Assembly (NCBI RefSeq): GCF_000348985.1
Contig: NC_035933.1
Coordinates: 124,001-188,000 of the forward strand
Source: Huiozyma naganishii CBS 8797
Lineage: Eukaryota > Ascomycota > Saccharomycetes > Saccharomycetales > Saccharomycetaceae
Reading direction: 5' to 3'
DNA: 64,000 nt
This document shows, in pieces, positions 1 through 12,300 of the stretch (position 1 is its first letter; each line of letters opens with the position of its first letter). The notes below the pieces were generated by a model. That model had not been told where the DNA came from. It searched no databases and worked only from the letters and a program-made list of their open reading frames with translations. Made by a program: the position numbers and the translations under genes.

Positions 1-1527
1 AAAGAATTCAAAGAAAGAAAAAAAATAATTAACAGAATTCTTGAATATGAGGGCGAACTGGGAGTACGTTTCAGTTGATGATAATCTCTCCGTATTTCCG
101 TCTCACCTTCTTTTAACTTCTTTCTCTCTTTCCTTTCTCTGCAGCCCTTCAAAGAGTTGACGAAAGTAAAAAAGTTATGTGTGGTTTCCTCAATCTTCAA
201 AACTTTCTTGAAAAAACGGGATGCTTGGTACGGACGTAAGAGGATGATCAAGAGGGAAAGAAAGAGAGAGAGCGACTGGGAACAGGGAAAAGGAAAACAA
301 AGGATATGAAAGAAACTGGCAACTTTTTCAAGATAAACAGCCAACGATAATGTAGTTATATCAAGATGTCAACGGACAAAAGATGTTACAGCAAGAAGGC
401 CCAATTTAAATAGAGAAGCGGAAATGGTTCAAAGTTTTTGGCACATAGCATAAACCTTTCTTTTTACTTCGGATCTCCCCCTCCTCTTTCTTCTCTCTCT
501 CCTAACAGTCATTTCTTATTTCTCATTCAAGGTTTTAGTTGTTGTTTTTGTTCTTGCCTTGACTTCGTCATTGCCGGACAAACTTCTGCCAACAGGCCTT
601 TTCTTTTTTAGTTTTTCTAGTTGTTTTTTTTCATTTCATCTTCCTTCCTTCGTTCTGTGCAGTCTGCTCCTCACCTCGGCGTGCTCTTTCTCCCTTTCAC
701 TCTCTCTATCCCTTTGTTTAATCCGTGTGTCTATCTTCTGTTGAGCTTTCTCCGTTTTCCGCTGTGCCCCTCTTCAAAGAGAAAGTCAAAAATTCCTCAG
801 AGAATGTACGTAGAACAACCAGAATTTACTTTTTTTTTCCAATTTTTGTTTTGTTTCTTTTAAAAGAGGGGAACAAGAGCAAAGGATTGATGGATATAAC
901 AGGAAAAGCGGTATTCTAGAGGTACCGACCATTTTACAGTGGGAATGGAACAAAAAAATGCGTAAACAAGCGCAAATTTAGTAAAAAAACTTTAAAATAT
1001 TGGCGTGTAGCGTGGTGCGTATTATTCCGGATTTTGTCGAGGTAAACAAAAACCAAACCATCGCTACTATTATTAATAGTAATCGGATACCAAAAGTATG
1101 GCCAGAACAATAAATCCGTGATGCGGAAGACCGCACACCAGATGGGTGCCGTTTTTCTGTCTGGTATTGTTTTTTTCTTTTCTTTGCCTTACTTCAGTCT
1201 CCTTCCCCAATCTGTAACAATTCTTCGTACCGCTCTGCAATCCCGTACAGGGAACCCTATTCTTACTTGCAATAACCTCCGTTCGGTCCAGGAAAATAAG
1301 CAATGCATGTCCCAAATAGGCCATATACGGACGTAATAGAGCCACAGAGAGAAGCGGAAGTATGGACAAAAAATAAGCAAAAAATGTCCTCTTCTCCTAT
1401 TAAGACTCTTCTTCTTTTTTTTTTTCCCTTTTCTCTCTCTGTCTCTGCATCACTTCACAGTTCTTGGCTTTCACTACACTTTCGTTACCTCTAAGATTCT
1501 TATCTGCGCTACCTCTATTGAAGAAAA

Positions 1528-1557
1528 GACGGAGAGAGACGGAGAGAGACGGAGAGA
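1528..1557. repeat. 10-bp tandem repeat, 3 copies
   Basis: The unit gacggagaga occurs three times head to tail within the gene-free left part, followed by a partial copy. It is a simple purine microsatellite with no visible gene context. Confidence 0.8.
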
Positions 1558-3060
1558 AAGACGGTATGACAAAGGAACTGCAGGAACAAATGCACATTTA
1601 ATAATGACCCCTTTACCTCCAATTGTGTGTGCGTAAGGGGGGGGGGGGTTCCTTTGTCAGTAAGTTCTTTAAAATTTATTATCTGTTAGTATAGTTTGTG
1701 CGGGCCACATCTAACTGTCCGTTTCGTTTGAGTCACACGAATCTTAAAACTCGAAACCTGTTCCTATGGTATCCCTATGTACGCATTCTCTCTCTCTCTC
1801 ATCTCAGGCATCCAACTCTATTCCACGTAAGCAATTGTTTGTTTCTTTCCCCTTTATGGCTAGAAATAGTGTTTGATACTGCGATAACCAAAAGAAAGGG
1901 GGAAATACCAAAGAAAAAAGAGAAAAGACTTTTTTTAAACCTAAAACCGCCAAAACCTGATCTCTGTTCGCGTGCCCTTAAGTCTCCAATAACCTATCTG
2001 ATTCAGTCCTCTATAAGCTCCTAGCCTTCAAGTAAGGAAATAGAACTAACAAAAACCGGAGAGGCTAAAGAGTCAAATTTAATACGCTTGGTACTTAAGT
2101 TGAATCTTCTGGTGAAAGTACCTCCAGATGCCGCTTTCCATGTGTGCGTGTGTGTGTGTATTGAATACACTCTTGCATTCCAGGCGCATGTGAGGGGCCG
2201 GGAATTCAATTATTTCTCCGCCATTTTTTCTTACGTTCTCTCTTTCTCTACGGTCACAATGCACTTCGAATGGACATACTGGACCTCCCCCGGGTTTAGG
2301 CAGTAGCAGTATCGTTTGCACCACAGTTTGACTCGTCTGCTAAATGTGTCTTTGACCTCTAATTATCGAAAAGAAAAAGAAAAAAAATCCTATTTTCTCT
2401 CCTTTCCTGCATCACTTTCTGACCCGGAGAGGAGTTGACGGAGTACAACTGCCGAGCCTACTTCGCTTGTCCATGACCTGTAAGCATGTGAACCTCCCTC
2501 CTTTGATATTAGCTTTTATTTCCGTTCTGATATTGTTTTGGGTCTGACCTCAAAACCTTGTTCACCTTTTTGCCTAGACCACTGGAAACGGAAGAGAACC
2601 TCTAAATACGGGACACAGGCAGTAACTGCAAGAGCAACAACAATTACTCTGCCCTTAACATTGTTAGCCATGTTGTTGTTTTTTTGCTCTGCAGGGGAGC
2701 ACATTCATAGTTTACAATGGTTAGAAGTTCCTTCAGGAACGCCGCGAACAATAACACCCGCTTCTTCGGTTTTACGTCCCTCGTTCAACAACTACAGCTT
2801 TTTGCAGAGAAGTCACTTGAAAAGAGAGAGATAAAAAAAATTTTCTTGAGGAAAATAACAAACGACAACAACAGTGACAACAGTGACAACGCTCACAAAT
2901 GGCTGTAGAAAGAAAGAACGCAACTACATTTGTTCTTTGTTTCTTCTTTTTCCTTCCGGTTCTTGCTTCTTCCATACTTCAAACAAAAGTGTAGTGAACA
3001 AAAAAACGAAAAAGACGAAGCTGCACATGGGTCTTTTGTTCGTGTCACCGGTTTTTCTTC

Positions 3061-3124
3061 CCACCGATTTCTCTTCCCACCGATTTCTCTTCCCACCGAT
3101 TTCTCTTCCCACCGATTTCTCTTC
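3061..3124. repeat. 16-bp minisatellite, 4 perfect copies
   Basis: The unit ccaccgatttctcttc is repeated four times without a mismatch, followed by a partial copy (ccacc) and preceded by a degenerate one ending in cttc. The unit length is not a multiple of three, so the array shifts frame at each copy and is not a coding repeat. It lies in the pyrimidine-rich part of the gene-free region. Confidence 0.9.
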
Positions 3125-6100
3125 CCACCTGTCTGTCTTCTCCTCTCTTTTTTCTGAGGGCCTCTATAAAGTGACAGAAGAGAAGACATTCTCTTGCAAC
3201 TTGACTACCGCTGAATTAAAAAATCTTTTCGCTCGAGGAAAAGTTCACATAATCACCCCCAAGCGTAGCTTTTGTTCATTTCACTATCATGACTGTAGAT
3301 TGTAGTTTTGTAGCTTGTACTCTATCCCTTTGGCAGTAATGGTATGATGGAGTGCGAGCAAAATGTACCGGTTTGTTCATTTTTCTCTTTTGCAAGAAAT
3401 CCGCAAAGGTAGGATCGGTTTAGATTCAAATTAAGTCACCCTAAGAAAAGTAACTGGGAGTGGAAGAACAGAAAACAAATGGAAGAATGGGAGATAATGT
3501 ATCGATCGTCTTGGCAATTGACCTCTTGTCGACACTAATTGCACCTCTTTCTTCGCCATACTACTGGGATCTGACTGTATTACTGACCTTTTCTACAGTG
3601 GCCCCTTGGTTAACAAACGAACGACCTCCATATTCTGTCAAGAGTAGGCTGGTACATGTCGATATTCCCAGAGGTTCCACGACACTGTACTCCATCGCGA
3701 AGTAACCTTGCTGAAAGTATGTAGAATATTCTTGCGCATTCGGGTAAAAGTCAGGAATCGTTCTCTGTAGGTCATTTTCAAAAAGAGCAAAAAATTGCTT
3801 GGGGCTATCATGTAAGGAATGCACGCACTTGTGGGCTGTCTTGGCGATTCATAGTGCAGTTCGCAGAGTAGAGACTAGTCAGACAAAAAATTATTGTGTG
3901 CCACTATTTTACTGCACTGTTATGTACTTGGCTGTACGGCGTAAAACACTTCCCTAGCCCATCCAATCGATTTTTTCCTTCTCCATCCTCTCAGTTGATT
4001 AACAAAATGAGGTGAGAAAGAACCAACGGAAAAGTAGTGGCATTCACGAACGCACTCATTAGATCATCATGGGAGTTGTACCATATTGGAGTATTGTGAT
4101 TTGGCGAAAAGGTGTCTCTACGATTAACACACAACTGAGCGTATCTCGACTAGCTCTAGCCTATGCAAATCGAGGAGAAGGAGTGAAAGACAAAGAGAAA
4201 CAGGGTAAAGAAAGAAAGAGAGACGAACACATGGACTGTAGCTGCGGGTTAAACTCTGTGACGCACAAAAACAGATCAGATCTGGATTTTGGATCCCAGT
4301 TTAATCCAGTCTTGATTGTTGGTTATTCAAAATAATGCTCTAAAATCAAACAAAAAGAAACTACACGTTGGAGTTAATAGACCTTCTAGTGATCAACGGA
4401 AAGTATTCAAAGTAAAGACTGAGCCTATACTAATCACAGAAAGGATAGTAACGCTCGAGCAGCCTTTTACCAGTTTTGGAGGAAAAGGAACGATGGACAA
4501 ACCACCGAACGTGTACCAATCCCGTTGCAGGATATCCACCAAGCAGTATTGAAACACCGACGGTTCAGCAAATTTATGGCATGGTGATTCCATTGAGCCA
4601 GAAGATATTGACACGATTTTGCTCGAAAAAACAGCAGTATTCTTTTCTCATGATATCAAACTTCGCTTTTAACATTCTGCTAATCAATTTTCAGAACAAC
4701 TTCAGCTTTCAGAAGGCAGCGGATGACCACAGATATGAAATTTGGTAGTTTCCGAATTGTCAGCAATTAGTTCCTAAATTGAACAGTTAACCACGTCATC
4801 TTTCTATGAGAAATTCCACTTCAAAAATATGGCCAAATGGGGAAGATAGTATTCACAGCAACCAATAACCAAATTGCTATAGGTGCGGTACACCCGGAAT
4901 AGTCCTTGGAATTACAGTAAAGCTTTGAACCATGGAGCAATATTGTTGAAACAATCAGAGAAATAATGTAAACATTCGCCTTATCTTGTTGGATGAGTAA
5001 GCTAAATGCGGTTGTTCGTAGGGTCGAAATTGAAATGTAATGCCGCACTAACCCCTCTCTGTTCAATGGATATGGTTGCTGTTTAACCTTTTGTCCCGCC
5101 ATTTCCTCCACCTAACAAACCCTAGTTCCATTGTTGCCTTTCCACGCGTTCTATATGCAGGCAGTGCTTTTTACGTTCGCTAACTGAACGACACCCAGCT
5201 TGTGCCTAAAGCAATGACATTTTTGTCTGCAGTTTTGATTAAACGTTTCATATTCGGTAACTGTTTCACCCGTATCACTAGTGTGACTGGGATAATGTTA
5301 CCTCCTTATTATGATTGTTCGTTGGTCTCCTTATGTTAAAAAGAAAAACAGTGGAACATCGACTGCGGAAGTGGAAGGCTTCGGTGTCGCCATCTACAGC
5401 AATCCTCAGAACAGCGCTGTTACTTTGCGTCGTTACTTTGTTGTCCGAGTGTAATAGAAGTTTTAATTGCTGATATGTGCTTTGAGAAACTTCGGTGTAA
5501 ATAAAGTTGAACTTAAAACATAGTTCGAAGACGGAAAAATTTTAATGAGAACGGCAAACAAAAAGCGGAAAGCATTCATCTTCTCACATTTGACGGCTTC
5601 AATTTGTTGAAAACTGAAAAGACCAGACCAGGAGGTCTGCGTCTTCTCTTTCGCCAAAATCCCAGTCGGTAGAGTTCTTGTATAGGCCAATTCAAATTTT
5701 CGGCTGTAACTTTATGGGTGGTTGATTGGTGCATTTAATGAAGCAACCGGCGACAAAAAGAATGATCCGAGGAAAAGATTTCATACGGTATCATTCGAAA
5801 CATATCCGTAAACAGTAGGAAAGGGTAGCGTCGCCGGAACCGTTCTTTCACGAATGAGACGGTGTTTTATCTCACTTTTCATTCTTGAGTGCGAAAAGCA
5901 GTAGAAGGCTTTGAATACAAACATGATGAAACACAACTAGCCCGCACATCGTCTGTCATCGTGATTTGGTATCTATTGGTTCCGATTTACGTACATATTG
6001 GCTCCTGGGAAGGGAAGATTGGAGTTGAGTAAAACATTTCAGGACACTGGAGCTTGGTAAAAGAAACGTTGTTGTTATTTAGTTACTATAGAAAGGATGA

Positions 6101-9100
6101 AAGGGTCTGAACGGTGGAGGCTCTGAAGCCATTAACTTCGAAGTTTGACGGTGTGTTTATGACGAAGATCTTCGAGAAACTTTACTGGAATTGGTTTAAA
6201 GGCCCCAACAGTTTTCCACTTTGATGGATTTATTTCCCGAGATGTACTTTTCCGGACCCTTTGCTACTATATCCGAGCTATTTTCAATCAAGTCTTTAAT
6301 CTTGCGTCAATACTAGTGCAGCGCAGGTGTTTGGATATGCATTCGTTGGTTTTCCTTTCGGTTCGTCGCCGCTCTCTGAATGTTTTTAATCACACTTTCA
6401 GGATATGCTTTAAAGTTTTACGGGGAGCAACCAAAAAAGATAAAATTGAAACTTTAAGTTTATCCGCTCTTATTCACAAAAAAAACTTTGGGAAAAGTCA
6501 AAAATCTTGTTTCTTGCCTTTACGTTTAATGCTTGTATTCAGAGCTTGATTGCAGTTAGTTTTAAAGTGTTGGAGCGTCCGAGCTTTGTTAATCAGGCAC
6601 CCTCCATGCTTTGTGTTATTGCTGTTGGGAGACTCGGAGTTTAGAGATTATATTGAAAAGTTATCAAAGCAGATACCTTGCAAGTTTTAATATGTTCCTG
6701 AGAATTTGGACTCCACATGTGAATGGTGTTGGATGTAGAAAATAACGGGGATGCGATGTTATCATAGGCTTAAACTGACTACCCGATAGATGGTAAGATA
6801 CATGCAATGTAAAGTAATACATTACTAATTGCATAGTCAAGCAATAGAAGAAATATACGACTCATGACATAGCCGTATAAAACAAGAATATCGTGGCACA
6901 AAGATAACACAGTAAGGATTGTGCTGTCGCATGATATATAGCAATCAAACTCTTGAATCTGTAACAGCCTTGTATAAAACTAACTCCAGCTATGACAAAT
7001 GAACTGATCTTTCTGTTTGAAAAGCTCATAGACCCAAATACTTATATAACGAGAATAACTAAAGGTAAAGTGAACTAAATTCTTGTAACATATTCTACTA
7101 CATGGAAAGCCACGGTGATTGCCACGCTATTTAACAAATAGGATCTCCTATGCATTTTGGTGTTATGGTAATTGCATAATACTCCAGTCTCTATAGTAAT
7201 GCGTCTGAAGTCCCTTATGTGGGGACGGCCGCGTTTTACATTCACACAAATAATTCCTTGAGTGGGTTGAACATTTACTGAGAAGGCAAACATTCTATTA
7301 TCCTAATGCTACTATATTCAAAAAAATATGTCACCGTAAAGTGTTCAGTCGGTATAATGTGTAACCTGTGAACCACCAGTTGAGGTGATTTTGTTTGGCA
7401 CAAAATATCTGACATTTTGTTCTCCACAAACATCTCCTTTGTTTATCTGTCACCCAGGTGTTTGAATCATCTTCAGATAAGAATATATACTTGTCTAGAA
7501 TACTTGAATATTCCGCTGTTAAAAAGCTCTTACCAACATTTATCAGAAATATTTGAGTGGTATATAAAAAAATAATGAAGTAACAATAGCAGCTCTTTAG
7601 GTTCCTCCAAAAAAAACAGTTCGGCAGCCAAAACTCTCTAATACTACTCATAATTTTCTCTACACGTACCCATCCCTCTTATTATGCTTTGGCAAAACGA
7701 ATCCCTTATCCGGAACTGAAATAGAACGATATTGGACAAGGAAAATTCCTGAATTCATTGTTTCGAGTAAAAATAAACTCAAAATCAAGCTCCCACCCGC
7801 CTCTTGTTTACTCTTGTTTTAAATGTAAAAGCTTTAGGGCTCTTTCATGTTACCAGAGCTACAGGAGTTCACTAAGCAAAAACCACGTTCAGTCTCTGGA
7901 GAATTGCCGGTTTCTTCAAAATAAAGAAAGTAAAAATATAAAAATCCAGACTTTACTACTCCATTCCTACCGAAAAGTAGCATATATTATTATCTGCGGC
8001 AGTAGTAGTACATTGAAACCCAAGAGAAGTGCTGATGGTTACGACCTTGTTGTCGACAGTATAATAACAAGATAGTTCTTTATAATTGATGCTTAATGAG
8101 TTGCCAGCTTTCAATCAATAGGATATAAACTCTGAATTCAAGTACCATAAAAACCTCTCAAAATATTACGATTTGGAGGATTTGGAAGGTGCGATCTTAA
8201 ATTGTTATTATGGCTCCTCTTTCCAAGTTCAAGATATTTGTTTGCATCTGCACAACGTTCATAATCTATCTGTTATATTCCAATAGTCCTTCTATCTGGT
8301 GATGGTAGATCGACAGATACGCCTGTGAGGTTAGAACAGTCCAACGGTTCCAACTAACTGCAGTTGTATAAACCAGTAGGGTCCCTGCAGCCGTCAATTG
8401 CAGGCTCCTCAAGTCTACATAAAGTGTTGTGTAAAGCTACAAGAAAATTTTTTCGACAACAACCCTTTGCATAAAATCGTTTCTTGTAGAATAGTCCGTA
8501 TGGGATCTGTTAAATTCTAGAAATCCTTCTGTGGGAATATCTGATGTATTAGTAACGGATACGTCACTCTATGAAGCATCAGATATGCCTATTGGATTAT
8601 AACAACCCAAAGGCCCGTATGAGATGATCATATTCTGATTCCACATCTCAACAGGATCATATTTTAATGTCACATCTCAACAAGAGCATGATGATAGGTA
8701 AGAATATAATTAACCGTATATCTGTTCAGAACTCTCACGTATCTCATTTAGTTTATTTGATGTGCACCATTTTCAAATATTTCGTGTGAAACGACTATAT
8801 TATGATTAGCATAAAAATCAAAAAAAAGTGATAAAGTTTTTAATTTTCAATGTATAGAGTTTTGTTTTATCCCGTGATTTCAAAAATTAGTTTATTAAAT
8901 TTAAATTATTTTATATCTCTTGAATTGTGTGTGCAAAAGAAAGTAAATATTATATGTTTTATTATTGGTTTATATCATTATTTTTTAAAAATTTGAATTT
9001 GTTTTTTTAACTGAATTGTATTGAGCGGTTTGAACTCGAGCTACTTTCTTTTTGGAACAGTTCCTTTTTGAAGTGAGCTCTAAAAATGGTCTGTTTATAT

Positions 9101-9340
9101 TGTTGCAGTGTAGCCAGTGATTGTATAAAGGAAGTATTAAGGGTAGAATCCATAGTAAATTTTGTTCACTGTACTCAGTGGTAGATACGTAATATACAGT
9201 ACTATTTTACATACGTTCGTCTTTTATAGGTGAGAAGGTTTTTCACCTCATCGACAAACTCAGGATGTTTCCATTTTGGCTAATAGGTAACAAAGCAATG
9301 ATGTTGGCATTTTAAGCAATATCCCAACAATATCCCAACA
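9101..9340 (-). repeat. Copia LTR, 240 bp (3' LTR of the element)
   Basis: On the minus strand it begins TGTTGGGATATTG and ends in TGCAACA, giving the TG...CA inverted ends of a retroelement LTR. A TATA-like CTATAAAAG lies mid-way. It is the same 240 bp length as the LTR at 14136-14375 read on the plus strand. I count about 13 mismatches between the two by eye. The first 25 bases carry the internal duplication gggatattgtt / gggatattgc. Confidence 0.93.
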
Positions 9341-9353
9341 CACTCCCTTAACC
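9341..9353 (-). other. Polypurine tract of the retrotransposon
   Basis: Read on the minus strand, GGTTAAGGGAGTG immediately precedes the TG of the 3' LTR. This is the position and composition expected for the plus-strand primer site of reverse transcription. It fixes the left LTR as the true 3' LTR of the coding region. Confidence 0.75.
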
Positions 9354-9366
9354 AATATTGGTTACA

Positions 9367-12300
9367 TCAGGAGTGAGGCGTTGTCCCGTACAATAACGCC
9401 TTTAGGCGGTCAAAGTCAGGGCGAGCTAGGATCTTTGTACATATGTCGGCTTGTTGTTTCTTCGTGTTGATATACGATGGTATAACAACATTTCCTTTGA
9501 CGTTTTCCCGAATAAAGTGATAACGGACGCGAATGTGTTTTGTTTTGCTGTGGAACACTGGGTGTTTCAATGATTCCAGGGCAGACTCGTTGTCCACGTA
9601 CAAATTGTGTGCGTCCTTCGGAATCTTCAGGCACTTGAGTATCTCGTCTAGCCAGATGGTTTCTTTGATACTCTCGTTAGCTGCCACGTATTCAGCTTCA
9701 GTGGTTGACAGGACAACACAAGGAATTTTTCTGGAGGCCCAGGATACAGATCCGTCGGCGTATTTTAGAACATATCCATAGGTGGATTTTGCCTCTGGGG
9801 TGTCAGCATAGGATGCATCGGTGTAGATGTCAAACCTAGATTTATTGTCATTTTGGTATACAATGGACTGGTCTTTGGTGGAGTCCAAGTAGGCGAGGAC
9901 CCGTTTGGCCCCGAGCAAGTGGACTTCACGAGGATCTTTGAGGAAGCTGGAGAGGTACGAGACAGAGAAAGCTACGTCTGGCCTGCCTGTGTTGGCAACA
10001 AAGAGTAGTGTGCCAATCAATCGCTGATATTCTGTAATGTTGGATATCTTTGGAGATGCTTCCTCATATCGACCATGGGTTTGGAGTGGCGTGTGCGTTG
10101 GCTTCAGATCCTTGTATCCCAGTTCCCTGACCTTTTTCTCAATGTAGTCATGGAGACTGAGGCTGATCATTCCTGGGGATTGTTTGATATTCATACCCAG
10201 AAATTTTTGGATATGCCCCAGGTCTTTCATTCTGTACACAGAGGATAGATAGGCCTTAATTTTGTTGATTTCCTTATCCGATGGGCTGGCAATTAGCAAG
10301 TCATCTACGTATAAGGCGAGCAGACACAGCCGTGTTCCTGTCATACGGTAATACAGACCGAACTCGGCTGGATGTTGGATGAAACCGACATTACGCAGGG
10401 TACTCTTAATATGCTCGTTCCAGAGCAGTGGTGATTGCTTCAATCCATACAGAGCACTGTTCAGCTTCCATACCTTCGTTTCATCCAGGTTGAACCCGGG
10501 AGCTTGTTTCACATAAATTTCGGTGTCAATTGGAGAATTCAAGAATGCGGTCACTACATCCATTTGGTGAATGGACATGTTGTAGCGTGCAGCGATCGCC
10601 AGGAACAGTCTCACAGACTCGTACCGGATGACGGGGGCAAACGTTTCGTGGTAGTCAATACCAGCTGTTTGCCGAAAGCCTTGGACCACTAGCCTTGCTT
10701 TGAACAGACCTGAGTCCTTGACAGAAAAGACCCACTTGGTCGGGATGGCCCGTCTGTTCGGCGGTAGGTCAACAAGCTCAAACGTTTTGGTGTCGTAGAG
10801 CGCCCAGAATTCTCTGTCACAGGCAGCATACCACTCGTTCTTATGTGGGGAGTTGCATGCCTGGTTGAAGGTTTTTGGGAGAGTCCCATCGTACGCTTGT
10901 ACGGCCAAGGCGGTAGTTACCGGGTTTTCCTGAGTTGAGTTCTCATCACACACTCCCTGAAGTAGGAAACTGTGGTGTTCTGTAGTATCGCCAAAAGGAA
11001 CCATGGTGCCTTCCAAGCCATAAGCCGGAATCGGTGTGTTACCGACAGCGTATTGATCTGTTACAACACCATCGTGCAGGGAATCACTGGCTTCTAGCAA
11101 TTTGGTAGCGCTGCTAGGAGGAGCATCAGAGAATTTGGATTGAGGAAGACACGTACGTTTACCAGGACGGGACGGCGAGGAGTAATAGGTCTTGCCCACA
11201 ACCAGCGTGGTGCACGTCTCAGGTGCAGTGACAGACACGGTTGGGGAAGACTTGGTCGGAGTAGGGGAGCGAAACCGCTTGATCGTATCACGCGCACCAG
11301 TCTGGGGCGCCGGTGTGGAGTCGTAACCAAGGAGCCGAATATCAGAGTATGTATCTGAGGACGGAGAAGATGGAGAGCTGGTTGGGGGAAGAAGGGCTTG
11401 ACGTGCGGCACGACTGACGTTCTGAGAACTAGACCCAGGGGTCTCAATGATGGGAGACGTTGAAGAAACTGTAGGTGTGTTAACCTCCGATAGAGTGTGC
11501 GGAGTTAGCTCTTCAAGCTGGAACTGCTGCTCTCTGTGCGCTTCAAGCTGGAGCTGCTGTTCTCTTTGCTGAGCAAGAGACTGGAGTTCTGCGCGCAGCT
11601 GGGCAACTTCAGTCACCAAGGCCGCATTAGCACGTTGGCTCAGGTCGAGTGTCTGCTGTTGATTCGCGGTAAGGCGTGCGTTAGCCTGGACCAGCTGTGT
11701 TTGACCTTGCTGAAGGCGTTCTTGGCTGCTGAGGATAAGCTCAGTGTCAGTAGGCACATAGTCAGGCATTAATGTGTCCGAAGCAGGTGGAGAAGAAGGC
11801 GCGTCTGCAGAGAAAGACGCGGCCGAGCCAGTCGGAGGACTGGAGGGGACGTATTCAGAGTGTTCGGAGGAAGGGCTGCCCCAGAACGTGGAAGTGACCC
11901 TAGACATGTCTGACGAACGAGTCGAATCAGACGGCTCGGAGCTTTCCGAAGCAACGCTAGGAGAGTCTGACGAACGGGTCGTGCCGGAAGAGGAGGAGGC
12001 CCTTGGGGAGCCATTAGAAGGACGTGGAGATTCTGCGGTGGCAGAGGAGGACACCCTTGGAGAGCCGTCAGGAGTGTTGATTGATTCTGCGGTGGCAGAA
12101 GAGGATGATACCGAGGGAGGTATCGCCGAGGTTGAGAAGGTTGGCAGTTGCACCGGCGCGGGAGCAGTAGAACCCGGAGGTGAAACTGACGAGCAGGATG
12201 TTGCAGGATGTGCAGGAAGGCCGTGGGGAGCACTAGTGGCGAAATCGTACGCTTGTGCACTGGCAGACGTGTTGGCAAGAGGGTACTGCGACTCATCAAA

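Larger units (their letters stand above)
1..9100. other. 9.1-kb gene-free region
   Basis: No frame longer than about 145 codons is open here and none of the short frames resembles a protein I know. The first 3.4 kb is rich in long C/T and A/G tracts, like an extended yeast promoter. The rest is ordinary AT-rich DNA, with a very AT-rich stretch at about 8830-9040. Around 5990-6560 some frames read like a membrane-protein fragment broken by stops, and two diverged repeats lie at 8269-8350 and 8507-8615. Decayed genes, or the long control region of a gene left of the window, are both possible. I see no tRNA or rRNA. Confidence 0.6.

Noticed and set aside
1685..2279. A minus-strand TACTAAC with a GTATGT about 580 bp upstream, suggesting an intron
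   Set aside because: The candidate 3' site is poor and neither flank reads as a known protein.
2874..3305. 143-codon open frame
   Set aside because: It runs through the 16-bp minisatellite and pyrimidine tracts. It is open because of the repeat, not because of coding.
4749..4756. TTTCCGAA, the core of the yeast centromere CDEIII
   Set aside because: No CDEI box and no 80-160 bp strongly AT-rich CDEII next to it. An 8-mer match alone is expected by chance.
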